Below are positions 12,420 through 26,900 of a stretch of 64,000 nt of DNA, in pieces (within the stretch, counting starts at the first letter, position 1; every line of letters starts with the position of its first letter). The DNA is from Antedon mediterranea (Eukaryota > Echinodermata > Crinoidea > Comatulida > Antedonidae). Where the stretch lies: the NCBI RefSeq assembly GCF_964355755.1, contig NC_092679.1, forward strand, positions 24,978,132 to 25,042,131, in the 5' to 3' direction. A program made the translations under genes and the position numbers. A model generated the notes under the pieces. It had not been told where the DNA came from. It searched no databases and saw only the letters and a list, made by a program, of their open reading frames with translations.

Positions 12420-14865
12420 ATATTTGGAATTTGTTTGTTAGTTTATTAGACACAAAGACACTACTGAGTGAAATGATTAAATTAAAAATGGAGGAAATTG
12501 GGACCATGATCCCAATTCTGAACCACCTAGGCCAAATTGAACTTTTTGTGTCCCCATTTTAAAACTACATCATTTTTACAATAAATATGTTACTAGACAA
12601 CTCCCTGTTTGGCCTAAACTTAATGGTGTTTTCAACAATGTTAATTAAAAACGGGGCTTAATCATTTTTAATTTTAGAGGTCGACCCATGACGGAGGTAA
12701 GCAATCTCTGATTGCTCCTTTTAAAATGATACCTTGGCTCTCTATCCTGATTATAGTCACTAAGATTTATTTCAACTTTGATATGCCATGATAAGATTGA
12801 TTTTTCAAGATTGTCTGAAAGATCAATGATGCTCATGCATTTTTCATTCAAAATTGAGTTGAATCAATATTTTTGAATATGTACATTTTACAGCTTTAGT
12901 ATTCATTTTGGACTCTAATTTAGTATTCATACTATTAGTAGCTTACTTTAAAGAAATATTGATATTAGAATTTTATTTATAATATTAAAATATTTTATTA
13001 ATGTAAATTAATACTACTACAGGGTACTGTACGTGCACATGGATGGTTATCGAATATATAATGTTCTTCGTAAATAACTGAAAAATGTCAAATTGAACGC
13101 ACCCTTAATAGAGCGAACAAATACAGATGTGATATATGTAGTCAAGTATAGTTGTGCCCATCATTGATTGATAACAACTTTAGATGGAGGCTTATCAATT
13201 TGACATGGTTTTGAGATGAAAAAAAAGATTACAAAATACCATACCAAGATATGTTTAGGTACTATACTTTATTAAATGAAACAATAAATGTTATACATAT
13301 CGTAGAATGAAATAGTACGTCTGTATTGGAGTCGGCAATCTGACTTTTATATGTCACGATCTTTAGCGTATCAATGGTTGTTTCCATTGTTGGCAAACTG
13401 ACCCAGAATCCCACTTATACCTAAATTTACATTTTTCAATTTACATATAATGCATGGTTATAATTGGTTAGTTTTGACCTTCGACCCCTTATATCTCAAA
13501 TGTTTCCTACTTAAATCGATTACAAGATTCGTAATCTATGAAAAACTCTGATCTATAATAAAATATGGAAATTAATACTAATTTGATTATGTAAAGAAAA
13601 TTAACTACTAATATAAATCAAAAACAAAATAATTGTACCGTATTGATTTTTTTTTGTCTTTTGTCTTTATTATCATACTTTGTTAATATAAATATTATAT
13701 TTTTTAAGCATATTTCTCCTCTCATTTATATGTTACAACGTTAAAAGTAATTGAAAAACCATTTGATGTACAGTAATACATAAAATGATTGATTTTGGTG
13801 TTTTAAAAACCCTTATTCTTATTGATTTCTTTTACAAATGTGACTATATTGCAACATTGATATTTCTCAAATTTATGAGTGATAATAAAATATAATTTGC
13901 AATTAACAAAACTATCTAATATAATATCAAATAATAGATTTATTCATATAATTATCAATAAAAATTCATAATCTTGTAAAATAATCGAATATATCAAAAT
14001 CGGAATACCGAATACAACTTTTGAAATATCAACACTGAGAACCTACACTAACATTTATTGAAATATAGGAATATCTTTAATTTTGTTGTATTCACATTAT
14101 ACAATATCTACCATCATAATTTATTATAATGAGATGAAAACTGAGAACATGTAAAATCTATTGAGCTTAATTGTTTGCAAAGCACTGCTGTTTCTGACCA
14201 TAACAAGGCTTGCTGTAGTGTTTCATGCAAATTACAATGATTAAAACCGCAGTGGAGAGCCAACAGCTGTGTAGGCCAATCTGCTTGCATGTTACATTGG
14301 AGCAATGCCATCAATGCCATCAAAATAACACTGAATTCACTTCTAGTCGTGGCACTTGGTATTTAGAGTCATTTGCTCATAGCTGTATCTCTATGCTTCA
14401 TTTACATTTTCTATTCATAGATGTGTGGTGGGTATACTTATTTTTCATACAATTTGCTGTTACTATCTTCTATATTTTTATCATATGGTATTATCATTTT
14501 GCTAAAACAGGCTGAGTTAATAATTAAATTTGTAATTAATATGATTTTTTAAATTAATGATTGCTTGTGATGTGATCAAAGATGATATTTTAGTTTCATG
14601 TTTGTTGCATGAAAGTACTTGATACAGTGCTGTACATTAAATAGGGACATATTACAATTAATATTTTAATTGAAATAATTTGTATTTTATCGTATGTATA
14701 TGCGTTTTTTCTATTGTCAAGAAATAGTAAACAGCACAGTTTGAATTAGAATTTTCATTTTTTTTGGTACCACAAAGATATTTTTGTAAATACAGTAAAC
14801 CAAAAATATATCTTACAAAAAACGCTGCTAGACTAGAAACAGTTTTTTCCCTGTCGGCCATTAGG

Positions 14866-14980
14866 GCGCTCAATGACCAGTAATGTGCGATCAATGACCA
14901 GTAATGTGCGATCAATGTCCAGTAATGTGCGATCAATGTCCAGTAATGTGCGATCAATGTCCAGTAATGTGCGATCAATG
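14866..14980. repeat. 21-bp minisatellite, about five units
   Basis: The unit GCGATCAATGTCCAGTAATGT is repeated, with a variant carrying GACCAG in the first units. The unit is a multiple of three, so open frames run through it, but they only translate the repeat. Confidence 0.9.
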
Positions 14981-15260
14981 TATGAATGTTGAATAATGTA
15001 TAATGTATGAATGATCAATTTTGTATATATAATTATTTATTAACAGTAACACTGGAACCAATCAATTTTCTATGTATATTGGACAGAATAAAGTATTGTA
15101 TTGATAACATTGAGTAAAACTATAATTATTGGTAATGAATAAAAGTTTTGTGCTTACAAAAGGAAAATATAAGCCTGTATGAATTTCTTTTTTTCCCATT
15201 TAGAATCAGTTATTTACACAATGCCCATTTCGATGCATATTGTCTTCCACTTACTCTCAA

Positions 15261-15610
15261 TATAAGCATATGTACGCTATCTGCATGTACCACTACTGTT
15301 TTTCAATTTCAAGAATATTTCAGGCTATTTTGAGAATTTCAAAATTTTTTAAGATGTTCGCGTGTAATATAAGCATATGTACGCTATCTGCATGTACCAC
15401 TACTGTTTTTCAATTTCAAGAATATTTCAGGCTATTTTGAGAATTTCAAAATTTTTTAAGATGTTCGCGTGTAATATAAGCATATGTACGCTATCTGCAT
15501 GTACCACTACTGTTTGTTAATTTCAAGAACATTTCAGTCCTTTTTGAGAATTTCAAAATTTTTAAAGATGTGTAATATAAGCGCATACGTACGCTATCTG
15601 CATGTACCAC
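15261..15610. repeat. 107-bp tandem repeat, about 3.3 units
   Basis: TATAAGCATATGTACGCTAT recurs at 15261, 15368 and 15475, with a shorter diverged unit from 15577. Each full unit ends with GATGTTCGCGTGTAA. Two reading frames here are translations of the repeat. Confidence 0.9.
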
Positions 15611-16267
15611 AGTAAGCTTTGCACACTATTCCTCCTACACTCTGTTTTGTTTTCATCTATCATGATTTTTAGTGTTCTCAAATCCTCTGATAACGTTATG
15701 TTATTTTTTTTGGTCACGACTTTTGTCATCTCTGCAAAATGATTTGTTATTCTCTAGTTTTTTTACGAATGGAATCGTTATTTCATTTTCTGGAACATAA
15801 ATATTATTTTTCAACATTAATTATTAAATTCAGCAATTCAACAAAATGTTCATGGTGTTCAATTGCTCTAAACTTGACCAACAATTGTGTCTGTGTAATT
15901 TATAATTATTATTTTCTGATAAACTATTTTTTAAGGCTTTTTTGTCCTAATTTTGTAAACTTAAAAGGTGAACTGGAACATCAAAGAGAATGAAAAAAAA
16001 CACTCAACAATAACAAAGTCAATTTTGGAAAATATTAAACATTGAGGTTTATATTCATCCAATCAAACTTGTTTTAATGTGATACATATAGTCACAACAT
16101 TTCCAGTCATTTATTGAATCATAATGCGTTTAATTTTTTTCAAAAAGCTTTGTTTGTAATTTGGTTTACAAATTCATGATTGCCTAGACTAACTTGTATA
16201 ATAAAGTCAACACACTAACAATAATGTTGCCCAATCTAGTATTAAATTATCATATTTTTCTTTACAG

Positions 16268-16440
16268 GTAAATGGGTTAAGGAAACATTGATTCCAAAAT
16301 TTCCAAACAGATGTCATCTTTCTTAACACACACAAATAGGATCTATAAAAAAAGATGCCTTAATTGAACAAACATTTATCTGTTTTATCGTGTTAGTATT
16401 TTCTCATACAAAATACAGTTTTCAGCATTCCAGTATTAAG
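16268..16440 (+). other. slc8a: 5' untranslated part of the exchanger's first coding exon
   Basis: A pyrimidine-rich tract ending TTTCTTTACAG at 16267 is a good splice acceptor, so the coding exon probably begins at 16268 with about 173 untranslated bases. The frame stays open upstream to a GTG at 16390, but ATG 16441 is the first ATG of the frame there and is followed at once by a signal peptide, so I use it. An upstream non-coding exon must exist if the acceptor is used; I could not find it. Confidence 0.55.
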
Positions 16441-19400
16441 ATGGCAATAGATATGTCTTTTCCAGCTTTTTTTGGACTCTCAAGAGAAACAGCTTTGAGG
16501 ACTTCATTATTAATATTATGTTTATTGCAAGTGGTTAAAATTGATGCACAAAGTACAGAGAATACTAATGACAATTCAACAACAGATACTAACAAGGTTG
16601 TTTGTAAAGATGGTGTCTTTATTCCAATGTGGAATCCAACAGATGTAGCCCTATCAGATAAAGTTGGGCGTGCCATTGTTTACTTCTTAGGACTTATCTT
16701 TATGTTTTTAGGAGTATCTATAATTGCAGATAGGTTTATGTCTGCAATTGAGGTTATTACATCTAAAGAGAAGGAAGTTCAAGTAATTCGACCAAATGGC
16801 GATGAAGTGATTGTAAGTGTTCGCATTTGGAATGAGACAGTTTCTAATCTGACATTAATGGCACTTGGATCATCAGCACCTGAGATTTTGCTTTCTGTTA
16901 TCGAGATTTGTGGAAAAAAATTTAAGGCTGGTGATTTAGGTCCTAGTACAATTGTGGGAAGTGCTGCTTTCAATTTATTTGTCATCATAGCAATCTGTGT
17001 TTATGTCATACCAGATGGGGAGATTCGTAAAATCAAGCACTTGCGGGTATTTTTTGTTACTGCAACATTTAGCATTCTAGCATACATTTGGTTGTATATG
17101 ATATTGGAAACCATATCAAAAAATGTAGTGGATGTCTGGGAGGCATTGTTAACACTGATGCTCTTTCCTGTTACTGTTGTATGGGCTTATGTTGCTGACA
17201 AAAGAATCTTTTTCTATCGTTTTCTCCGAAAGAAATATACAGCAGAAAAGGTAGTTCGTAGAGAATCTCACATGGAGATGGGAGAAGCGGATACAAATCA
17301 TATGAAAAAGAATCATGATGGATCAGAACCAATAGGAATTGAAGGACAGGAAAATGATGCCCTTGAAAAAGACTTGGAAGAAAAAAGAAAAAACTTTGTT
17401 AAATTACTACAGGAACTTAAACATAAACACCCTGAGGCTGATCTTCAAACTTTGGAGCAAATGGCAAACTATGAAGCATTGAACCAAAAGCAAAAGAGCC
17501 GTGCATTCTATCGCATCCAAGCTACTAGAAAAATGTGTGGTGCTGGAAACATTCTAAAAAAAACACTTGATAATAAAAGAGCAAGTATTGCAGAAGTGAA
17601 GATAGAAATGGCACAAGAAGATACAATAACACGGGTATTCTTTGATCCAGCATCATACACTGTCATGGAAAATGTTGGAAGTTTTAGCATTAGTGTTGTA
17701 CGACAAGGAGGAGATATGAATAACACAATCTATGTAGACTACAAAACATCTGATGGTACTGCTAATGCAGGTTCTGATTATCATTATGCTGAAGGAACAC
17801 TTGTATTTAAACCAGGGGAAGTACAAAAAGACATCTATCTTACTATCATTGATGATGATGTTTTTGAAGAAGATGAACATTTTTTTTGTAACCTAGACAA
17901 CATTCGCGTTGGTACCTCAGAGGGAATGTTCGATAGTAATCCATATGGACCATCTGCTGAGCTTGTAGAACCTACAAAATGTCAGATTACTATTCTTGAT
18001 GATGACCATGCTGGTATATTTCATTTTGAAGACAAAGAGGTCAATGTTTCAGAGGCTACAGGCGTTGCTCAGTTTAAGGTAGTCCGTTCATCGGGTGCTA
18101 GAGGTGTTGTTCGTGTTCCATTTAAAACTATAGAAGGAACAGCAAAGGGAAATGGAAAGGATTTTGATCACACCCAAGGGGAAGTCGAATTTCAGAATGA
18201 CGAGGTTTGGTAAGTTACCTTTTCTTTCTTTTTGGTGAAATTAGACAAGTGATATTTTTTTAAATACTTAATGTCCTGAAAAACTAACAAAAATCATATA
18301 CCGGTACTTGCTTTATTATACTGTATATGATAATGTACATTTTTTAGACCACCATTTTTTAGAACGTCATCTTACTCGGTCTTTTAGTAAAGTGATTGGA
18401 AGGAAAGCTGCAAATTAATGTTTTTAAGCAATTTTGGAAATCTCTCTTTTATTTTATTTCTGAAAATCATGCTCCTGCAAAATTTGTTTGAATGCTGAAA
18501 CTTAAATTGATAGAGCATTCCCTGGGAATTGGAAAGTTGACATCATACACTGTTGAAAAGATAGATGGGAATTCAAGATATGGGTTAAGTAACAGAAACA
18601 CTTAGATAAAGCTCCGACTAAACACAAGCAGCTGGTGGCTTGCATTACTCACTGGTGATTTCATTATAAGAAATCATTGTTTAATTAGGATACCTTCTAG
18701 TAGTACATCATTTAAATTTATCATTAAATTATCAATCATGATTATTAGAAATAACTAAATTTATTATTATGTTTTATATTTTTGTTATAATGTTTATTAC
18801 ATGAAATTATGATTTTAATGAATTAATTAGACTACCTATACTGTAAATACAGTAGACAAACCCTTCTTTGGGACACCCTTTTAAGGGGACACTCTAGGGA
18901 GTGTAGTCGAGTGCAAAAAATACATGATTTTTTTTATTGAAAATAAATCAGTCTCAACAGGCAGCATTGATGTGGAACAGTTGATACTGTAAACAGCAAA
19001 ATACACGCTACAGTAGGCATACGTTTTCCAAGCAAGAGTGGGAGGGAGACGAACGATATCTAATTTGTAACTGATACTGAATAAGAGCTACAATAGATTC
19101 AAAATAGTTTTTACACAAATTTGCAACAAATTTCCCATTTTCAAACACAACAATTTTTTAAGTTTTGCGTTATGTCACATAAATCCTCATGAAACTGAAT
19201 AAAATTTATAATGAAATGTATAAAATAAAGTACTGTATGTGGTACGCTAGTGTAGATAACTAATAAAAAGATTGACAATCACAAGGGTTTATCATGCTAC
19301 AGTATAAAGGAATACAGATTTTGACAAAATGGTTTAGAAACTTAAAATTAAAAGAGATACAAATGCAATTATTGTAGTGGAGTGTAATTGAAATTTCTAA

Positions 19401-20944
19401 TGAGCTGTACAGAAATATAGCAAATATGTAAGGCATCTGAATAAATACACCACATGAGTTTAATCAGCCAATCAGTATTAAGTTCATATCTGCCATGGAA
19501 TTTTTTATGTAATGTGATTTCTCTACAGTAGGTAGTAGAATATTGATAGACAATTTTTTCTACTAATAGGCTTTAATCAAGCTTCATTTGCATATTCTTC
19601 TTCATTAGTATAATGTGAATTGGGTTTTCAATATCAATCATATAGCACATGCAAACAATTTTAGATCTTTGATATCTTTTATTATAGTCTATATTAACTA
19701 TAATAATATTGCATTGGTTGCATTTTATTCCAAATGGGCATAAAATTAGAAGGGAAAGCAATCATTATTCTTTTTAAAAATCCTGTTATTACAGTAATTT
19801 GTTTCAAAATTAATAGTTTTCTCACAAGAAGTGTGCCACTGTTTCAAAAGTGTAGCTTCCAAATAAATTATTATTAATGTGATAATAGTGGCAAGAATGT
19901 TGACTCTAGATTGTCTTTCAAAAATTGAATGTTTCCAGCAACCAATTGTTCATATTTTTTACATCCTTATTTGTATTTTTGTCGCTATTTTAGAAAGACA
20001 TTTTAAAGAGGAGAGGTCAAAAGGCACAGAATTACTCAATTACTTGCTCATGCATGACTTCATAGATTTATAGCATCCTTGTAATACATTAATTATTATG
20101 AAACATCTTGCCTGTGCATTTGCTGCCTCATTAACATAATTATTGAATCATACAACTTGTGCTGAATACGATCTTCCTACATTGTAATGTATGCTGATGA
20201 CAGATAACATCACAATATCATCAAAAGAGTGTAGTGTTGAATTGTGTTAACAATTCTTAATATTTAATTACTTCTTACTTTACTTTTTTTTTCTTCAAAT
20301 AACAGTATTGTATTTTAAGATGCTTTGGATACTGATTTGATATATAATATTATTAAAAAGGATCTGTTGTAGGCCTACTGGAAATGTTTATATGAAATTT
20401 GAACATTACTGTCATCTTTGGCCAGAATTGGGTCTAAATGGTGACCTTTCCCCACTCTGCCTACATTTTTTCGATCTAATTTAAGGTCACACATATATAT
20501 CATAATAAAAAAATAAAAAAAACTATTTATGGGCCTTTTGCAATAAATGTTTTCGCTTGCGGATTTATATTTTCGTTTTGCTTCTGTTATGCACCCTCTT
20601 TCGATTGATCTTTAAAAAAAGCAAAAAAATTAAAAAACTGTAACTTTTTGGCGAAAATAATAGATTCTGGCAAAAAAGTTAATTAATGTTTTTTTTTTTT
20701 TTTGCATTTGTTTGGCTATTTAATTTTTTTTTTTGCTTTTTGGCCAAGCGGAGCCAGCTAGCAAAAGGCAGGGTGAAATACCTTGTTATTCTTTCTATGA
20801 AGATTTTATTAAATAACTTCCCAGGGCTAATAATAAACCAGTAATTGGTTATCCGCACTTGGCGGATAACCCCTTGTTATTGTCAGGATCTTTTTTTTTT
20901 TTGGTTATCCGCACTTGGCGGATAACCCCTTGTTATTGTCAGGA

Positions 20945-20976
<32 letters not shown>

Positions 20977-23900
20977 CTATGTTCTTCTTTCTTTCCACGA
21001 ATTTTGTTGGTCGCATATCTCTAATTCTGGCCAACATAAGATTGTATAACTTTGTCATAAGATTGACCTATAGCTGTAGATGTGCAGCCAAGCTTTTGGA
21101 CGATTTTGGAGTTGCGCAGCGTAAGTTACGCGCGATTTTGTGAATTTCAATGATTGATCATAGAATAAAAACTAAAAGTCGTTTTGTATTGAAACTTGGT
21201 GAACATTTAAGTCATATAATGCGCAAACTTCCTATGGATTAAAAATGGCATGTTTCACAAAAAGTTACGCGCGCACGCGCGTTTAAAATTTCAAATTGCG
21301 AAAAATCAATATCTAATCAACTTTCTACGCGTTTCATGTCATTTTAAGCATTTCGAAAATTCCCACGCGTGCGCAATTTTTTTACGCGCACGTGCGCATG
21401 TAGCGCAAAAACATCATTTTTTTGCTTGATTTTTGTTTTTCCTGTCTTTTTTAGAAAATTTACCGACTTTCAAACAATTTCGACTCAAAATCACGTCATA
21501 CGAGCACGTATAATTAAACAATTTACGCGCATTTTTGATGAAAAAGTTCAAAAATTAGTCAAAATTATGCCTTTTTTAAACAGTCATAAATTCTAAACTA
21601 CGTGGTGAACTTTTTTATAATTACATATTCTGGTAGTAGATGAGTTGCAGATATCAAATCATGCATCAATATGGCTAACCAGACATTGTGACGTCATCGT
21701 ATGGCCATTCGAATATAAAATATAGGATTTTTGTCTCTTTCCTCGTAGCTCGTCACTATTAATATAGCGCATCTCCACTTATATGTATTCCATTTCCCCC
21801 CATTTTTTTTATGTTGTCTAGGTCTATTAATTATCTTTCGCACGATTCACCATTTTCAAAATTGTGATGACGTCATCATGTTCAAAAGCGTCAATAACTT
21901 TGTTCACTTATTTTCACCTATTCTGCACTGTATGTAGTACGTATACAGTATATAGTGTATACCGTATATACTCAGACGTGACGAAAAATAAAGAGCACGC
22001 TGAAATTGTTTCAATTACTTAATCGTTTTTCTGCGCGCAATATTTTAACGTATGACGTGCACGTGGCCTTTGCGCTGCGGATAACCTAACTCGTCCGTAG
22101 TGACGAGTTCAAATCTAGTTCTATGTTCTTCTTTCTTTCCCAGAATTTTGTTGCTAGTGTATCTCTAAATCTTCTCAACATAACATTGTATAACTTTATC
22201 AGAAGATTGACCTCTATCTGAAGATGTCGTAATAAGGTTTTCGGTCTCGTCCGAGTTGCGCAGCGTAAGTTGCGCGCGATTTTATGAATTTCAATGATTG
22301 ATCATAGATTAAAAACCAAAAGTCATTTTGTATTGACACTTGGTGAAAATTTAAGTCATATGAAGGGGAAACTTTCTATGGATTAAAAATGGCATGTTTC
22401 ACAGAAAGTTACGCGTGCGTGCACATGTAGCGCAAAAAACATCTATTTTTGCGTGATTTTTGTTTTTTCAGCCTTTTTTAGTAATTTTACCAACTTTCAA
22501 ACAATTTTGACTTAAAATCACGTCATACGAGCACATAGAATTGGACAATTTGCGTGCGTTTTTTATGAAAAAGTTCAAAAATTTGTGAAAATTATGCCTT
22601 TCTTAAAACAGTCATAGATTGTAAACTACGTGGTGAACTTTTTTAAAATTACATATTCTGGAAGTTGATGAGTTGTAGATATCGAATCATGCATCGATAT
22701 GGCTAACCGGACATTGTGACATCATCGTATGGCCACTCGAATATGAAATATAGGATTTTTGTCTCTTTCGTCATAGCTCGTCACATTTAATAGAGCGCAT
22801 CTCCTTTATTCGTATTCCAATTCCCTCAATTTTTTTATTATTGTCTAGGTCAATCGATTATCTTTCGCATGATTCACCATTTTTAAAATTGTGATGACGT
22901 CATCATGTTCAAAAGCGTTAATAACTTTGGTCACTTGTTTTCACCTATTCTGCACTGTATGTAGTACGTATACAGGATATAGTGTATACTGTATATACTT
23001 AGACGGGACACAAAATAGAGAGCACACTGAAATTGTTTCAATGGCATAATCGTTTTTCTTTGCGCAATATTCTAACGTATGATGTGCCGTGGCCTTTGGT
23101 GCCGTGGCCTTTGCGCTGCGGATAACCTAACTCGTCCGAAGTGACGAGTTCGAATCTAGTATTGTTATTTATAATTTTAAAAGCTTCTCAGCACATTGAA
23201 AACAAGTACTTTGGATTATATCGCTTAACGAACCAGCTATTGCCTACATGATTACAAAAATATGTGATTGTTGACATAGGGATGTAATCAAATAAACCAC
23301 AGTGAATAAGGGACATATTTATTGTGTAATTAAAACTCCTTGATGGAGTAAAAATATAAGTTACTTCTAGTTTAGTTAATGTTCTGTTATTTTAATATTA
23401 CTCTATCAAAGATTTTTTTTTCTTTTAGGAAATATATTGAAATCAACATTATTGATGATGAAGAGTATGAAAAGAATGTGGACTTTGCTATTGAGCTGGG
23501 AACTCCGTCACTGGTCAAAAGAGGTAATGGTAGTGGTATGTGTCTCTTTTTGTACTAACTTTTCTAATAATAATATTCATTCATTACATGTACTGTACAT
23601 GATGTCAGTTTATCTTGCATATGGATTTAGTTTGTCCAATTGTCTGATTCTGCTTCTCTTTTGCTACTATAATAACAATAATAATAATCTTAGTGTCAAC
23701 AAAAACACACAAAAGTATAACTATTTAATCAAAGCTGATCACCATATAAATGTACATACTTAACATGATTTCTTGAATAAAAAAGTTACAATGTAGAGAA
23801 AATTAGTAAGCAGGATTAACAAAAATCAAATTTAATATAATAACAATCCAAATAAACTAATAGTGCTAGCAATATATAAACCAGAATGTTTGATCAGCGC

Positions 23901-26900
23901 TATTGTTCAGATTTTGCGTCTGAAATATACTGTAGTTCTGTTTGACTCTGACTTTCACGATGGAATGGCTCGATTAGTTCATTGTCTGAAATATACTGTA
24001 GTTCTGTTTGACTCTGACTTTCTAATGGAATGGCTCGATTAGTTCATTGTCTGAAATATACTGTAGTTCTGTTTGACTCTGACTTTCTAATGGAATGGCT
24101 CGATTAGTTCATTGTCTGAAATATACTGTAGTTCTGTTTGACTCTGACTTTCTAATGGAATGGCTCGATTAGTTCATTGTCTGAAATATACTGTAGTTCG
24201 GTTTGACTCTGACTTTCTAATGGAATGGCTCGATTAGTTCATTGTCTGAAATATACTGTAGTTCTGTTTGACTCTGACTTTCTAATGGAATGGCTCGATT
24301 AGTTCATTGTCTGAAATATACTGTAGTTCTGTTTGACTCTGACTTTCTAATGGAATGGCTCGATTAGTTCATTGTCTGAAATATACTGTAGTTCTGTTTG
24401 ACTCTGACTTTCTAATGGAATGGCTCGATTAGTTCATTGTCTAAAATATACTGTAGTTCTGTTTGACTCTGACTTTCTAATGGAATGGCTCGATTAGTTC
24501 ATTGTATTTTCACTGTTCTACCTCCCTGTAACTTATTCAGTTTTTGATATACTGTACTTTTCCCATTATCAAAGTCGTAGTCCTTTGGAAATAAAATTGC
24601 TAAATTGAGTAGGCAAAAGAACATCATACCATATTGTAGAAAAACATAAACCTACAGTTGTGTCTTTGTAGTGGCAATGTCTGATTTGCTATTTTTATAC
24701 TATTATAGTATCATTTCAATGCCCTCAAAATTGTTGTTTTAATACTTACAAGAATGTTCTTCTTAAACTACAGGTATGAAATTGTTGGGATATTATTATA
24801 CAATAATTTAGGGTGTATCATAGATCGTAAACTTGAAATCAAATACAGATAAATGGATCTGGTATTAAATCATATTAAAAAAATGTTTTTTTTTGGGGGG
24901 GGGGGGGAAATTAAAACTCTAAATATTTATATTATTTTTATGATTATTGAAAGAAAGATAAACAAAAAATATTTCAAACAAAAAACTTGGTGGGTGGATG
25001 CACATACGTCACAATATTCATGACTTGGTTTTAGTTGGTGTTATTTCTAGATATTTTGTGCTTTTATAGGTGCTGATGATCATGAATATGATATGCAAAA
25101 TGCAATAATGAATATGACAGATGATGATCAGCGCATTGCTGATTTGGGGTTGCCTCAACTTGGAGAGAACACCAGAATTCAAGTAAGAATAATGGAAAGC
25201 CAAGAATTTAAGGTATGTTCGATTTTTACTCCTTTTCATATTTTAAAAATTGAATAGAGAAGAAATATTGGTGAAGAAATTGTTAAAAAGATTAAAAACA
25301 GTTCAGTACATGTGTGACCATTATCAGGGTGTTGAGTAATTGGTCAGATGTTTGACCATTATCAGGGTGTTGAGTAATTGGTCAGATGTTTGCCTAATTC
25401 TAACGTAATTTGTACTTCATATAAAGTACATTGAAAATAGTTATCAAGTAATTCTCTGGTGGAACACACAAAAACAAGTAAAGCTACTCCACAGTAGTTA
25501 CAAACAATTACTGTACAATCCTGTTGGTGCAGTACCCGCTACATATTCAAGACATTCTACATCTCCTAAAGGATGCGATGACAGAATGCTCAAAATGCAT
25601 CACAGATGATCCATTCTTCTTGTAGCTTATGGATACCACATCACAGCTGTTTCAATAATACAAATTAAGTCATGCACCCTCAACGTTACACCACATAGAT
25701 TCAGAACATTAGATGAATTAATCCAAAATGTAATCATGTTATGGAGCGTTTTGGTACGTTATTTAGTAGAAATGGCCGTGATACAACACTGAAGTCCGAG
25801 GTGGATATCGTCATAATTCATTTGCTTATTATTGTAAACGCTGCTTAGTAAATAGTAATAGTAGAAAATCTATCAAATTTTTGCCGACCATATTTTGACT
25901 GAAATTTTATGGATTCTGTATATGTGGACGAAATTATTTGTTTGCTTTTAGAACACTGTGGATAAACTGATTAAGAAAGCGAACCTATCTCTTGTTGTTG
26001 GTACATCATCATGGCGTGAGCAGTTTACAGAAGCCCTTGCTGTCAGTGCTGGTAAGACATCTTAATCCCCTGCTTACTTTGCAAAATGAACAATTCTTAA
26101 TTTGTACCAATTTCAATCTATATTTGTTTCAAGGTATAATTTAATAGAGGTAACATTTTACATGGTTAAATATATGTTCTTGTTGTAGGAACTAAATAAG
26201 CTTTAAGATTAGGTTTAGGTTCAGGAACAATCGAATGGAGGGAGACATTTTGTTGACAAAACCCAAACGCACGGATCCATGTCTGTATTTCCATTCCACA
26301 TTAGTAAACCAAATAAGTTATTGCAGCTTCGGTTTGTTGATTTGATTTAATCTAGCTTTGATTAAACAAGATGTAAAATGAAAATGTAATATCCAACAGG
26401 ATATGACACAAGAAGTTTATATTTTAGATTGACTATGTAAGAATTATTGAAATATTGAATTGTTTTTACAGGAGATGAAGAAGGAGATGACAGTGAGGAA
26501 AAACTACCATCATGTTTAGATTATGTAATGCACTTCCTTACCATATTTTGGAAAATCTTGTTTGCATTTGTTCCACCAACGGATATCTGGGGTGGTTGGG
26601 CATGTTTCTGTGTTTCCATCTGTATGATTGGAATTCTAACTGGTGTGATAGGCGACTTGGCTTCATCTTTTGGATGTACTATACAATTAAAAGACAGTGT
26701 AACAGCTATATCATTTGTTGCACTCGGCACTAGTGTTCCAGGTTAGTAAATTTTTTCATCAATCTATTTTTAGAATAAATAATTTACAATTAACTTTATC
26801 AAAACTGCAAAATGGCCTCTTCAAAGTCTGATTTTTTTAATCTTCATGTTTTTGGGGAGACAATACATTTTTAAAATAATATCTATCCAAAAAGTTTTGT

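Larger units (their letters stand above)
11017..16267. other. Intergenic, upstream of the exchanger gene
   Basis: No coding exon is recognisable. It holds three tandem-repeat patches (12273-12419, 14866-14980, 15261-15610). One or more non-coding first exons of the exchanger may lie here, since that gene has a splice acceptor just before its coding exon, but I cannot place them. Confidence 0.5.
18210..23428 (+). other. slc8a: Exchanger intron 1 (5.2 kb)
   Basis: Bounded by donor GTAAGT at 18210 and acceptor TCTTTTAG ending 23428. It holds a tandem pair of Helitron-like elements with preceding hairpins (20849-23159). In vertebrate SLC8A1 this is where mutually exclusive exons A and B begin; I looked for a second exon resembling the IDDEEYEK cassette and saw none. 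The rest is AT-rich and unremarkable. Confidence 0.7.

Noticed and set aside
16390-16440. GTG start for the exchanger 17 codons upstream
   Set aside because: Animal genes use ATG; the upstream residues do not resemble a signal peptide, whereas ATG 16441 leads straight into one.
26512-26746. Frames in all phases of exchanger exon 5
   Set aside because: Only the phase joined to the neighbouring exons gives exchanger sequence; the others are shadows.
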